Shown in pieces: positions 34,001-42,956 of a DNA stretch of 52,990 bases. The notes under the pieces were generated by a model. The model was not told the origin of the DNA. It ran no database searches and worked only from the letters and a program-made list of their open reading frames with translations. The stretch spans positions 1-52,990 of the forward strand of contig DIYS01000156.1 in NCBI GenBank assembly GCA_002429115.1, given 5' to 3'. How positions within the stretch are numbered: the stretch's first letter is position 1; each line of letters begins with the position of its first letter. A program made the position numbers and the translations under genes. This DNA comes from Saccharicrinis sp. UBA6048 (lineage in GTDB: Bacteria; Bacteroidota; Bacteroidia; Bacteroidales; Marinilabiliaceae).

Positions 34001-34859
34001 TATTACAAGACAGGCGATTATTTTCAGATTGAACACTTATATCAAGCATAGGGTCGATCAATAAAGATAATTCCGGAAGCAGCTCTCGAAGCTCTGAACT
34101 ATTTAATGGATGTGCTTGCAAGTCGATCTCAAACTTCTGTTTTGATTCTGCTTTTGCATGACCATACAATAGAGAGTTATTAGTTTTCAAATATAAACTG
34201 TCAATTAGAACGTCATTCTTTTGTTTCAGAAAATAAACATTCGCATTTTCCACTTCAAGGTCAGGCTCTTCTGATTTAAATCTTAATTTTTTAAGATCCA
34301 CTTCCACATGTTCATTTTTAAAAAGCCCATCTGCTTCAATAGATAACCCGGTGAATTGTGTGGTAATATTGCCAAAACCAAATTGATATTTACCATTACC
34401 TTCAATTAAAATGTTATTTACTTCCAGCGTCAATGGGAAGCTTGACCTAGAGTCTTCCCTTGATCTGGAGGTCAACTTATCAAGCACATATAAGAGGTGT
34501 AGTGTTGTACTATCGGTGTACCATAAATTAAATTCAAGTGCGTGAATAAGCAGGCTGTCAACTACCACGTGCTTTTTAAATACACCTTCTAAATTGTAAT
34601 GTATAGATAAGGAATCTATAGAAGCTACTGTGGAGTCCTGTTCAATTAAGGTAACTTCGCCCAAGTGAATTTGATTGTACAAGTTGCCATCGATGCGTCC
34701 TACGTTTAATTCTCCATTAAAATACGGATTTACAAGTTTTAATGATTGAACCCTTACCAATTCTCTGAAAGAAGCCGTTTGTGTATACATAAGCAACCCA
34801 ATCAGCATGATTAGAACTATGCTGAATGAAATACCAATATATTTACTTACCCGCTTCAT
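31020..34859 (-). CDS. tamB: TamB-like translocation/assembly and lipid-transport protein
   Basis: The 1279-residue protein has one N-terminal membrane helix (YIGISFSIVLIMLIGLLMYT). A long array of beta-rich repeats follows, and it ends in the TamB/DUF490 C-terminal domain. Diagnostic pieces are LKGRLRVDIQRNTWLKSDD, FELFGDVEILRGYYILYG and KFTVQEGLINFVGGEEPDP. TamB spans the periplasm from the inner membrane and works with TamA in outer-membrane protein assembly and in phospholipid movement. The BamA/TamA-like gene is one base upstream and overlaps in function. The length is typical for Bacteroidota (1,200-1,700 residues). The call is firm at family level. Confidence 0.93.
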   Translation of the reverse strand: MKRVSKYIGISFSIVLIMLIGLLMYTQTASFRELVRVQSLKLVNPYFNGELNVGRIDGNLYNQIHLGEVTLIEQDSTVASIDSLSIHYNLEGVFKKHVVVDSLLIHALEFNLWYTDSTTLHLLYVLDKLTSRSREDSRSSFPLTLEVNNILIEGNGKYQFGFGNITTQFTGLSIEADGLFKNEHVEVDLKKLRFKSEEPDLEVENANVYFLKQKNDVLIDSLYLKTNNSLLYGHAKAESKQKFEIDLQAHPLNSSELRELLPELSLLIDPMLDISVQSENNRLSCNILASHSGKQIRMNGSFNDLLKAARDSMQKSAFDIDLNFINFVPEQWLDIKQTDANINGFVSIEGADLFNYEEDMDVIARLNKSYYRGVIADTISLEGNQTENTITADVLIVYNNSHSEGHFAIADLYHKPVYSANFMTRNLDLEAIEPGLKNSVVNGQIFVSGTHILSGERHFTTKAKLFDSKVFDRSVDSVVLKSDVKGTLLKVDTLIVEALGARVQSTGIYDFVSSEFETQLTAESDQSAILNNLGYHQFSFDSTRLKMNLSGKPKAFNYNGGVDVYKAGYQSNIVDSVSLVMEGWFQPDSLTSKGNLLLRSLNTKYQAMDSISIDYSYAKNKLQTELYIDHHDSINGYLSSQVHVADTINIMINDAFLKYQYASYFLTETNPEINIADHAISISGLTIMDHYNENFLLKLSGGLSSDSIQDLELDVKDLPLVRANRFMDLPDSINGYFSTTIDVSGAHDSIWVKGNYAVRQPAYGALAFPDIDGNIELQNDTLKVDMLLPQLDSSVYANASIDFSIEIDTIKGFQYAFTDSINAKVVFDSLLISTPEIEGYIGAKQGAELNGQIEISGLISQPQFDGNVNISDGYANNLKRGVYYSNILSHITLDGSKVMIDTLYIEADNGYFAAEGTVEFDSSLVSGKIVSSDVTTNINRFRVLQHKDLDVVISGNPYYKAHEDGEPLFGGEIRINRSTINLPEVIEATDKEDHSANTPLLIAAINKNDTLLKVKEDKGPKSTSLMMDQLKGRLRVDIQRNTWLKSDDMNIEIGGDFDIAKTGEYFELFGDVEILRGYYILYGRKFTVQEGLINFVGGEEPDPRLDIKAEYIFRGSDKEKRTLQLSVSEFLSEPTIGFTLDGETIPESDAVSIMVFGRTMDELSYDGQNGIVGAVGSNMLANMVSSSLNSTIGKRFKLDMIEVNSTENWQSAAFVVGKYITNDLFVIYQRGFGETEDDEITPETITLEYELNKIIFFRLQGGSSKTSGFDVILKFESSK

Positions 34860-34860
34860 A

Positions 34861-36690
34861 TTAGAATGGATGACCTATGTTAAAATGTAATTGCCATGTT
34901 TTTTCAGCCTCAAATACAGGACGTGCCACATCGATACCAACAGGCCCAATGGCGGTTTTGAATCGCATACTTACACCAGCTGCATATCTTAGTTCGTTAA
35001 GCTTATAAGTAAAGGATGGCTGCCACACATTACCTGCATCAATAAATGTGGCAAACAGCCATTTTGGCGCTATCTGAAAGCGACCTTCGATGCTACCTTC
35101 AAGCAAGCTGTTACCGCCAATTGGTTGTCCGGATTCATCTTTAGGGCCCAGCTGCGAACGCCCCCAACCACGCACCGAATAGCTACCACCCGAATAAAAA
35201 CGCTCTTCAACCGGTATCAGTTCGTCATCATCCTGCATTTTTGCAAAACCAATCTTTCCTTTCACTGCCAAGGTTACACCTGGTTTTAATCCGGTATATT
35301 TCTTGTATTCAACAAGGCTTCTATAAAACGGTATTGATTCATCTACAAATGTTCCATTTCGCTTTAAATTAAGCGCTAGTGAGAATCCTGTAACAGGATC
35401 AAGCCTTGGCTTTCCGTTAAAGAAGATAAAACCTAAGGTAACACCTGATTTGCTGTAATTGGATGTCTGTTCACTCTCTCGTTCAATATAACTATGGTCG
35501 TACACCACGGTAGTATCTGAATCAACAGTTTCAAGGTAGAAATTTACCGATGTATTAAACTGTTCGGAGAAATGTTGTAAAAAAGTCAGGTTAATCCCGT
35601 GCCGTACAATGTTATATGCAGGTTCATCCTGTTTTATCCAAAACGGATTAACGATGGCCGAGTTAAATGGGAAAACAACCGCTGGCTGTATAAAGTTAAA
35701 CTGAAAATTGTAGGGTTCTAACCTTGAATGTTTGGCATATAACCTTAGCCTGCCTGTCCGGGTTATAAACCCAAGGCGCTGAACATCGCCAAAAAACCTA
35801 AACTTATCTTCATGTCCGTAACCAATACCAAAGCGGCTGACCCATCGCGGGGCTTCTTTAACCGAGACTACCGTTGGCAAGGTATCTGGCTTTTCTTCGC
35901 TCAATAATGTTTTGATGGATGCTACCCGAAACATTCCCAGACTATAAATCTGTTTTTGCGATTCGTCTATTTCATACTTTGACCAAACATCACCCGTTTT
36001 AAATCGCAATTGCTTCTCCACCTTTTTAGCAGGTACACGTTCGTTTCCTTCTACAACCACTGTTCCGAAATAGCACAGTTTGCCTTTGTTAATTATCCAG
36101 TTTAGTTCGGCTGTATTGTTTAGAGTATCCACTTCCAACTCATGACGAACCTGGGCATAGGCATAGCCCATATTATTCATCTCTTCGTTTATAAATGACT
36201 GATCATTGTAAAACCATTCATCTCTAAATCGTCGGTTAACTTTAAGTTCAGATTGCAAGCGAATACGACGTCGTTGCTTTTTTGATAAAAAATCTTTGTA
36301 GAGTAATACTGAGTCCACCGTGTATTTGATCTCTGAGATCTTTACCGGCTCCCCTTCTTCTATCCTGAAAATTAATTTTATTTTGCCCTTATAATTCTCT
36401 TTTATAACCGGCTCTGAAAATTTGATATTGATGAATCCTTCCTTTTGATAGGCGTACCTGATTTTGTCCAGTTCACTTTTATATAAGGACATAGTAAACA
36501 CATCTGCTTCTTTTTTTAAGAAACGCTCACCAAAGCTTGTAGCTGCCTTCAAGCTTATTTCCTGCTTTAATTTAGAAGAACTTATTGACAGATTTCCTTT
36601 AAAAGATACCTTCCTAACCTTTTTAAGTTCCTGCCCTTTAACAAGAATACTTCCAAATATCAGTAATATTAGGATCAGATGTGCTTTCAA
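34861..36690 (-). CDS. tamA: TamA/BamA-family outer membrane assembly protein
   Basis: The 609-residue protein has a signal peptide (HLILILLIFGSILVKGQ) and POTRA-like repeats (about 22-270; VRKVSFKGNLSISSSKLKQE is the first). A C-terminal Omp85 beta-barrel runs from about 285 to 609. The barrel has the conserved RGWGRSQLGP in loop/strand 6 and ends GHPF with a terminal Phe, as expected for a barrel inserted by the BAM machinery. It probably forms the outer-membrane partner of TamB, encoded immediately downstream. I use the name tamA from the tamB linkage; it could equally be called a BamA paralogue. Confidence 0.9.
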   Translation of the reverse strand: MKAHLILILLIFGSILVKGQELKKVRKVSFKGNLSISSSKLKQEISLKAATSFGERFLKKEADVFTMSLYKSELDKIRYAYQKEGFINIKFSEPVIKENYKGKIKLIFRIEEGEPVKISEIKYTVDSVLLYKDFLSKKQRRRIRLQSELKVNRRFRDEWFYNDQSFINEEMNNMGYAYAQVRHELEVDTLNNTAELNWIINKGKLCYFGTVVVEGNERVPAKKVEKQLRFKTGDVWSKYEIDESQKQIYSLGMFRVASIKTLLSEEKPDTLPTVVSVKEAPRWVSRFGIGYGHEDKFRFFGDVQRLGFITRTGRLRLYAKHSRLEPYNFQFNFIQPAVVFPFNSAIVNPFWIKQDEPAYNIVRHGINLTFLQHFSEQFNTSVNFYLETVDSDTTVVYDHSYIERESEQTSNYSKSGVTLGFIFFNGKPRLDPVTGFSLALNLKRNGTFVDESIPFYRSLVEYKKYTGLKPGVTLAVKGKIGFAKMQDDDELIPVEERFYSGGSYSVRGWGRSQLGPKDESGQPIGGNSLLEGSIEGRFQIAPKWLFATFIDAGNVWQPSFTYKLNELRYAAGVSMRFKTAIGPVGIDVARPVFEAEKTWQLHFNIGHPF

Positions 36691-36830
36691 CGAGTCAAGT
36701 TACATTTCGCGTATAATAATTCCGGTCGTATAAAGCTAATATAGTTTTCTCAATAATTTGATACTCAAATATTACTTTGTTTGAATTCACTGCTGATATT
36801 TTTCAATAATCTCGACTAAAAGAATCTTTT

Positions 36831-37127
36831 TCATCTAAACATCAAGTTATACGGTCTGCTAATAGCTTCTTCCAACTGGCTTAACCCCACATTCCTTGCA
36901 AAGCGGAAATACTCTTTCCCTTCGAAGAACACAAGAATTGTGGGTGCTGTAAACACCTGGTATTCTGCAGCCATATCAGGATACTTCTCCATATCGATGT
37001 GCTCAAATTGCATTCGAGGAAATTTCTCCTGTAACATCTGCTGAATTTTAGGCATTAACACCTTACAAACATTGCATCTATCGTGTGAGAAATATCGTAC
37101 CAGCGCCAAATCATTAAGCTTATCCAT
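36831..37127 (-). CDS. Thioredoxin-family protein
   Basis: The 98-residue cytoplasmic protein has a thioredoxin fold: active site CNVCK (Cys19, Cys22), the strand-helix FEHIDMEKYPDMAAEYQV, and the cis-Pro segment TAPTILVFFEGKE. It has no signal peptide. The active-site dipeptide Asn-Val differs from the usual Gly-Pro, so the redox potential and partners may differ from classical thioredoxin. It follows ispF with a 4-bp gap and is probably in the same transcript, but no link to isoprenoid synthesis is known. Confidence 0.88.
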   Translation of the reverse strand: MDKLNDLALVRYFSHDRCNVCKVLMPKIQQMLQEKFPRMQFEHIDMEKYPDMAAEYQVFTAPTILVFFEGKEYFRFARNVGLSQLEEAISRPYNLMFR

Positions 37128-37131
37128 CTAG

Positions 37132-37614
37132 TCAAGAATTCTTTTCGATTAATACTGTAGCGTATGCCGCAATACCATCCTGTGTTCCAACAAACCCAAG
37201 TTTTTCGGTTGTAGTCGCTTTTATGGCAATATCGTTTTCGTCAATTTCCATTACCGAAGCTAATGTACTTTGCATGGTAGGAATCAAATCTTTTAGTTTA
37301 GGACGCTCCAATGCAATAGTACTGTCAATATTACCAGGCTCAAAACCTTTTTCTCTGATTAACTCCAGCGTTTTCTTTAAGATAATCTTACTATCAATTC
37401 CCTTTAATGAAGCATCTGTATCCGGAAAATGAAACCCGATATCTCTCATATTGGCTGCACCCAATAGCGCATCACAAATAGCATGGATAAGAACATCTCC
37501 ATCTGAATGCCCTATACTACCTTTATGGTGATCTATCTTTATGCCTCCAATCCAAAGCTCTTCGCCTTCGCCAAGCTTATGCACATCGTATCCAAATCCA
37601 ACTCGTATCTTCAT
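37132..37614 (-). CDS. ispF: 2-C-methyl-D-erythritol 2,4-cyclodiphosphate synthase
   Basis: The 160-residue enzyme opens RVGFGYDVHKLGEGEELWIGG, with the metal-binding Asp-Val-His (Asp9, His11). It continues with GHSDGDVLIHAICDALLGA, carrying the second His, and ends with the TTTEKLGFVGTQDGIAAYA motif. IspF cyclises 4-diphosphocytidyl-methylerythritol 2-phosphate in the non-mevalonate isoprenoid pathway, releasing CMP, and works as a cytosolic zinc-dependent trimer. All catalytic residues are present. It lies 4 bp from the thioredoxin gene and is separated from porV by a strong terminator. Confidence 0.98.
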   Translation of the reverse strand: MKIRVGFGYDVHKLGEGEELWIGGIKIDHHKGSIGHSDGDVLIHAICDALLGAANMRDIGFHFPDTDASLKGIDSKIILKKTLELIREKGFEPGNIDSTIALERPKLKDLIPTMQSTLASVMEIDENDIAIKATTTEKLGFVGTQDGIAAYATVLIEKNS

Positions 37615-37638
37615 GGTTTACCTTTTATTAATAAAAAA

Positions 37639-37665
37639 AGACCTTAAGGAATTTCCTTAAGGTCT
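37639..37665 (-). terminator. Rho-independent terminator of porV
   Basis: AGACCTTAAGGA pairs with TCCTTAAGGTCT as a near-perfect 12-13 bp hairpin. On the minus strand it is followed by seven Ts (37632-37638), 25 bp past the porV stop codon. Confidence 0.92.
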
Positions 37666-37690
37666 CATCAAATATAATCAATATTGTATG

Positions 37691-38833
37691 TTATCTGAAT
37701 TCGCTTAGATCAAATGACAATGAGAAACGCATTGTATTTGCCAGTGGATTGTTTTGAACCATTGGAATAATATAAGATGCATCCAGCGTAAACATATTAA
37801 ATTTCAAACCGAAACCTGCTGAAGCAAACTTCCTGTTTCCCTGGTTTTCGTGCTCATGAAAATAACCGGCACGAATAGCAAATTGCTTATTGTACCAATA
37901 CTCTGCACCAAGCGAAAAAGTAATCTCCTGTAATTCTTGCTCAAATCCACCCGGTGCATCGCTAAATGAACCAAACACGGCTGCAGGTACTGACTTATCA
38001 TTATTAGGATCATCCCCATTATCATCCAGGGGTTGATTAGAAGGCACTAACAGCTTATTAATATCTAGTGTGAACGCCAGATCATTGTATTTATCCAGCT
38101 CCATTTTATACCCAGTACCAATTTTCAGATTAGTTGGGATAAACTCTTTATTGACCCCATCATAACTGATCTTTGATCCGATATTTGAAATATTAATACC
38201 GGCAGTAAACTCCGCATCATTACGATTAACACGCATTGGTTGACGGAAATAAAAGGCGATATCGGCCGCAAAAGCATTACCAGCCTTCAAATCTCCAGAT
38301 TCAGAATAACCATTGGTTAAGTCGGAACGAATATAACGAAAGGCCACAGCACCAGAGAATTTATCTGAAAGGACTCTTGAATAAGCACCATCAATAGCAA
38401 ATTCATTAGGTTTACCAGTGTATTGAACATTTCCACTTCCATCGGTGAAATCAATACTTCCCATTGAGAAGTAGCGTAAAGATGCACTTATGGTTTGCAT
38501 TTTATCCAATCGATAATAAAATGTTGCTGTTGACATATTGATGTCATCGACTAACTTACGCAACCAAGGTGTAAACGAAATAGATACACCCATCTCCCCA
38601 TCAATAAATGCATATTTTGCAGGGTTTAGAAACTGTGAGTTCATATCTGGCGATGTTGCCACACCAGCATCGGCCATACCTGCAGCCCTTGAGTCAGGGT
38701 TAATGTTTAAGAATGGTGCCGCTGTAGTAATCGCATTATTTTCCGATTGAGCCACAATGGACGTACAACTCAAAATAACGGCCACTGACAAAAGGCCAAT
38801 TTTGATGAATAATTGTTTCATATTATAATTCAT
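37691..38833 (-). CDS. porV: Type IX secretion system outer membrane protein PorV (LptO)
   Basis: The 380-residue protein has a signal peptide (KQLFIKIGLLSVAVILSCTSIVAQ) and a predicted 14-strand FadL-like barrel. The hallmarks are PFLNINPDSRAAGMADAG near the mature start and FLNPAKYAF, with a C-terminal FSLSFDLSEFR. PorV shuttles cargo from the SprA translocon to the PorU sortase on the cell surface. porU lies just upstream on the same strand (66 bp), and gldJ is divergent. ATG at 38821 (Met5) is an equally plausible start. A strong terminator follows. Confidence 0.95.
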   Translation of the reverse strand: MNYNMKQLFIKIGLLSVAVILSCTSIVAQSENNAITTAAPFLNINPDSRAAGMADAGVATSPDMNSQFLNPAKYAFIDGEMGVSISFTPWLRKLVDDINMSTATFYYRLDKMQTISASLRYFSMGSIDFTDGSGNVQYTGKPNEFAIDGAYSRVLSDKFSGAVAFRYIRSDLTNGYSESGDLKAGNAFAADIAFYFRQPMRVNRNDAEFTAGINISNIGSKISYDGVNKEFIPTNLKIGTGYKMELDKYNDLAFTLDINKLLVPSNQPLDDNGDDPNNDKSVPAAVFGSFSDAPGGFEQELQEITFSLGAEYWYNKQFAIRAGYFHEHENQGNRKFASAGFGLKFNMFTLDASYIIPMVQNNPLANTMRFSLSFDLSEFR

Positions 38834-38899
38834 ATTTTCTTACTTTCTTCTATCGTTAACGGATCAGGTATATAACAGAACTGCAAAAATTACTATTTA

Positions 38900-41800
38900 T
38901 TATTTGACTACAAGTATTTTTTTCGAGAATTTCCCAACTTGATTTTCCGCTGAGCGAATTTCACATCTTAAAATATATACACCTCGTTGCATTGAAGAAG
39001 GCACCCATTCAATAGGTGCGATTGATGTACCACTTGCCGGAACGGTAATCTCATGTCGCTCAATCAATCGTCCATCCAAACTATAAATCTCGCTTACACA
39101 ATCTAAAAATTGATTAGGCGCATCGTGAGTAAAATCAATAAAGATGGAATTTCCGGGCGAAATTGGATTTGGATACACCTTAGTGTCGGTGATTAGTAAG
39201 CCGCCATCCAATTCCACATTAAAATCGAGTGACGCCACAGATGAATTATTTAAATTATCCCACACTTTCAGCTCAAGCGTATGTTTACCCATTGCCTGTG
39301 CCGGAAGCTGAAACGTAATTTTCCCTTTGGTAAACGTCCCTTTATCTGCAGTATAGTAGCCGTTTAAATTAATTGATTTAGATCGGTCACCATCGATGAT
39401 TAATGAAATATCATGACCAATACCAACTCCGCTGGTATTAATCCCACTTTCATCTTCCACATTAGCCACCAGGATAGGTTGAGTGCCAGTTATTCCTCCC
39501 GATACAAAAGTCGAATCGTTGAGCCATAAGTTGATTGAAGGTCCTGTTTCATCATCCGGAGGATTATCTCCTACTCCACCGACTAGTATCGTATTATCAG
39601 CACCAAATGATTCAACACCATTCTCATCAAAACTATAATAGCTAATCCTGCCTTTGCCAATATTATACCTGATATCTTTTGGAATGACAAACGATGCCTC
39701 AAACAATTCATCATTTGTTTCAACTTCACCCTTAAAGATGCGATTCTGATAAACTGAATATTCGAAAGGCGTTGCTCCTTTATTACCTAAAGTACTCACG
39801 ACAACTGGCTTATCAAACACCTGAATACCAACTGTAGTTTCCTGCCCGTTAACTTCAAGTTGTCCTCCTACTTCTGCTTTGGTTATTGCCTTAAGCGTAT
39901 CTTTTTTCGATAAATCGTCATTACCATTGATACTGTATGTTTCAATATTATTGGTTGGATACGATAGTTCCAAAGCAGGATCGCCAAGCAGTGTAAAGTT
40001 TAGTTTATTAACACTATTATCCGAGTTATTTTTAGTTGCCTTTATAACATCTCCCAGCCGCAATTTATTACCATTGGTTTCTTTTCTGAAAATTTGCTTA
40101 TAGAAATTTTTATTGATTTGAAGGTTGAGGCTCGACCACGCCAGGCGCGTCGTTGTAAATAAGCCAACACCCCCACCATTCGGCGATAGAATGACCCACT
40201 CTCCTGCTGATGTTTCATTGTAATTATCGTAACGACTAAACTCGCATGTAGCCGTAACAAAAACTGGCAATCGATTGAGATTATTGAGTTGTTTTATCGC
40301 TGTAACATCCAGTACATTTTCATGACCTAACTGCCGCTCGCTACCATGCCCCGTATAGTTAAATATTAAGGTTCCTGACTCTATAACTTCCTTGATTTTA
40401 CTATTCACCTCCGGGTAACGATCTCCTAGTGAAGTGGTCACTTTAGGATAGGCATCGAAGTAGATTTTATTCTGGTTGAATGCCGGGTAATCGTTATATA
40501 CTTGCGTCGATAATCCATCAGCATCACGCATGTGCAAGTTACCATCGCCATCATCGGCCAGAAAAGTAACTTTAGTTTTCCACGAACCCACATCCCCTTC
40601 GTTTAAATACTTATCGATCTTATTAACCACGTCTGTTGCCTGTTGGATAGAACTTACCGGAAACCTGCCAATTCCAATATCGAGATAACCACTTAACATG
40701 GACTCTCCCTCATTGTTATCCAGAAAACCATAAAAATCATCAGAGGTGTATGACTCAGTTGTACTCAGTGAATGGTCAGATTGGAAGGTTAATATGAAAT
40801 TGGAATTCTTTTCATTATAGTTTTTATTGTCGTAGGAGCCATCGCCAAACAGCAGCAGGTATTTAAATCCTTTATTTTGGTTATACAAAAACCTTGCATA
40901 GTCGCGAATTGCAGATATATCCGGCGAACCAGATGAAAATTCGTTATAAATCTGATAAGGCATCACAATTTCTGAATGCAGACCAGAGTGTTTTTGGTGA
41001 ATTTCGGCAAGCCTTTTTGCTTCGTCCAGAAACAAGGGATGGGACACTATTAACATTTCAGGCACTGAGATCCCTTTTATGTTTTGATTTTCAACCGTCT
41101 CTTCAAATTCTACCTGTAACAGATCGGCATCAGGGTTAAATATCACAAACTCTTCAATGGCTTCTGTCTTATAAACAAAGCTCTTTCCGCTTGTCGCATC
41201 AGACAAATTGACCTCAATAGGTTCAGTGTGATTCGTAACATTCCAAAGAACCGCATTATCATTCGCCTGATCAATAGTGAACCTGGTAATATTAGATGGA
41301 CCAACAACATCTGCATTTCTAAACATTAACTGTTTATTATTGTACACAATTTGCTCCTTTGCATTCAAACATAAAAAGTTGAGCCAGCCACTTGCACTGG
41401 AAGACGATGTATCATACAAAAGGTCAATTTCGACTGTATTATCAGATGCCGAAAAAGTTGTATTTCTAATCCCTTCTCTGGCAAAGCTACCTACGTGTTC
41501 TTCATAATCAATGCTCGGTATCCAGATACTCTTTATATCATCTCCTTTATACATCACTTCAAAAGATGAAGTAACATTTGATCGTCCGGCTGCATTCACC
41601 AGAAGTTTAATATCTTTTTCTTGAACAAGGTGATCAAAACTAAATGCGAATGATCGCTCCTGACCGGCATCAAAGCGTTCGCCATACCACTCAATGCCGG
41701 AATGCATTATATTCTGGTTATCCCATTCATGATATTGGTAGCTATCAAACTCATCCGTTTCTATATTAGCAGTCAGATCTTTATTTTCATAGGTTTGAAC

Positions 41801-42637
41801 TTGCAATCCATCACCCTTATCCTCTGTCAAAAAATAAAACGCATGATCGGTATAATCATGAATCTGATGCTCAAACATCTGCCTACTGGAATTGTAATGC
41901 CAGGCAACAGGCCCCTGACCATAGAAATAAATGGCATTATTCTCATGCCAGATCGCATTCTCTTTCAGATCATAATGACGAAAATCTGAGTTAGCACGGG
42001 GAAGCATATTTCCACCGTTACCAAATAACTTGACATTTTGTGGATTTGAGATGCCCCAGGAAGAGAGTTGTGAATAAGTAATTTTGTGAATTCCAGTTTC
42101 GGTTATACTTATTTTAATCCATTTACCATCTTGCAAAACCGAACCATTTAATTGTTCTGTAGAACTTTTCAAAGCAGACATTGACTTTTGATCGGGTATC
42201 ACAACTTCAAATGTGGCCTTATCTACCAATTCGTACTTCTCCGTTTTCTCATTAAAATACAAAGGCACTATTTCCAGCTGCACATAGTTTTGGTGACTAA
42301 TTGTTATAATTCGCTTAGTGATGAATTGACCTGGTTCTTGCTCATCTATAAATTCCAGTTGTTCATTATTTGTAATTTCAGAGCATTGCAATTGATAGGT
42401 AAGCTCAACATCATCTATCTCTATAAACTGAGTGATTGGGATACGGACGAACGTCTTTGGATAGTCCGATTTTTCATCTTTACCAATGGCCTCATCAAAT
42501 GTAAACGGATGTAAATCCGCGTCATCGCTTAAGGAACTCCAGTTAACACTGAATTCCTTAATCAGCTTTTTTTGACTAATAATATGGAATGGAGCAGCAA
42601 ATAATGCTACTACAATAAGTATATATAAATTCTTCAT
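38900..42637 (-). CDS. porU: Type IX secretion system sortase PorU
   Basis: The 1245-residue secreted protein has a signal peptide, an N-terminal propeptide-like domain, and a gingipain-type C25 peptidase domain. The catalytic His764 is in NYTGHGSER and Cys798 in TATCEFSRYD. The C-terminus has an Ig-like part and a domain with KVYPNPISPGNS and GVYILRCEIR, resembling the type IX sorting domain. PorU is the surface sortase that removes C-terminal signals from cargo and attaches it to lipopolysaccharide. It is carried with PorV, and the genes are adjacent on one strand. Both catalytic residues are present, so it should be active. Confidence 0.95.
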   Translation of the reverse strand: MKNLYILIVVALFAAPFHIISQKKLIKEFSVNWSSLSDDADLHPFTFDEAIGKDEKSDYPKTFVRIPITQFIEIDDVELTYQLQCSEITNNEQLEFIDEQEPGQFITKRIITISHQNYVQLEIVPLYFNEKTEKYELVDKATFEVVIPDQKSMSALKSSTEQLNGSVLQDGKWIKISITETGIHKITYSQLSSWGISNPQNVKLFGNGGNMLPRANSDFRHYDLKENAIWHENNAIYFYGQGPVAWHYNSSRQMFEHQIHDYTDHAFYFLTEDKGDGLQVQTYENKDLTANIETDEFDSYQYHEWDNQNIMHSGIEWYGERFDAGQERSFAFSFDHLVQEKDIKLLVNAAGRSNVTSSFEVMYKGDDIKSIWIPSIDYEEHVGSFAREGIRNTTFSASDNTVEIDLLYDTSSSSASGWLNFLCLNAKEQIVYNNKQLMFRNADVVGPSNITRFTIDQANDNAVLWNVTNHTEPIEVNLSDATSGKSFVYKTEAIEEFVIFNPDADLLQVEFEETVENQNIKGISVPEMLIVSHPLFLDEAKRLAEIHQKHSGLHSEIVMPYQIYNEFSSGSPDISAIRDYARFLYNQNKGFKYLLLFGDGSYDNKNYNEKNSNFILTFQSDHSLSTTESYTSDDFYGFLDNNEGESMLSGYLDIGIGRFPVSSIQQATDVVNKIDKYLNEGDVGSWKTKVTFLADDGDGNLHMRDADGLSTQVYNDYPAFNQNKIYFDAYPKVTTSLGDRYPEVNSKIKEVIESGTLIFNYTGHGSERQLGHENVLDVTAIKQLNNLNRLPVFVTATCEFSRYDNYNETSAGEWVILSPNGGGVGLFTTTRLAWSSLNLQINKNFYKQIFRKETNGNKLRLGDVIKATKNNSDNSVNKLNFTLLGDPALELSYPTNNIETYSINGNDDLSKKDTLKAITKAEVGGQLEVNGQETTVGIQVFDKPVVVSTLGNKGATPFEYSVYQNRIFKGEVETNDELFEASFVIPKDIRYNIGKGRISYYSFDENGVESFGADNTILVGGVGDNPPDDETGPSINLWLNDSTFVSGGITGTQPILVANVEDESGINTSGVGIGHDISLIIDGDRSKSINLNGYYTADKGTFTKGKITFQLPAQAMGKHTLELKVWDNLNNSSVASLDFNVELDGGLLITDTKVYPNPISPGNSIFIDFTHDAPNQFLDCVSEIYSLDGRLIERHEITVPASGTSIAPIEWVPSSMQRGVYILRCEIRSAENQVGKFSKKILVVK

Positions 42638-42734
42638 GTATTCTTATTTCTTCACCCTACAATCTACCACCGAGGTAATCAAGCACACTACCTTAGTTAT
42701 ACACACCTCAACAATTATTGTTTGGATTTTAACA

Positions 42735-42742
42735 CAAAAATA
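42735..42742 (-). promoter_or_regulatory. Probable -7 box for porU-porV
   Basis: The minus strand reads TATTTTTG, matching TAnnTTTG, 97 bp before the porU start codon. No -33 element is visible. Confidence 0.35.
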
Positions 42743-42861
42743 AACCTTTCGGCATAAGATTTTAATTCTTTTAACGTTATCATAGTTGAAAAATTGTGCA
42801 TTTATTTATAATCACGACGTAAAAAAAAGTGTGAAAATAGAGTATAGGTATAACCTTTTTT

Positions 42862-42869
42862 TATTTTTG
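42862..42869 (+). promoter_or_regulatory. Probable -7 box for gldJ
   Basis: TATTTTTG fits TAnnTTTG and lies 87 bp before the gldJ ATG, giving a long leader. The -33 element is not evident. Confidence 0.4.
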
Positions 42870-42956
42870 CAGTATAAACAAATCAGTTGTGAAATATTCA
42901 AACACAACAAATTAGCGTGTAAATAATTGATAATTAGAATATAATATCAAAGTGCT

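Larger units (their letters stand above)
42638..42956. other. Divergent promoter region between porU and gldJ
   Basis: This 319-bp AT-rich gap contains no convincing gene or RNA. It carries one -7-like box for each direction: TATTTTTG on the minus strand at 42735-42742 for porU, and on the plus strand at 42862-42869 for gldJ. No matching -33 elements or palindromes were noted. Confidence 0.5.

Noticed and set aside
36464..36733. 89-codon plus-strand frame opposite the tamA start
   Set aside because: It is antisense to the signal peptide and first POTRA repeat of tamA and has no coding character of its own.
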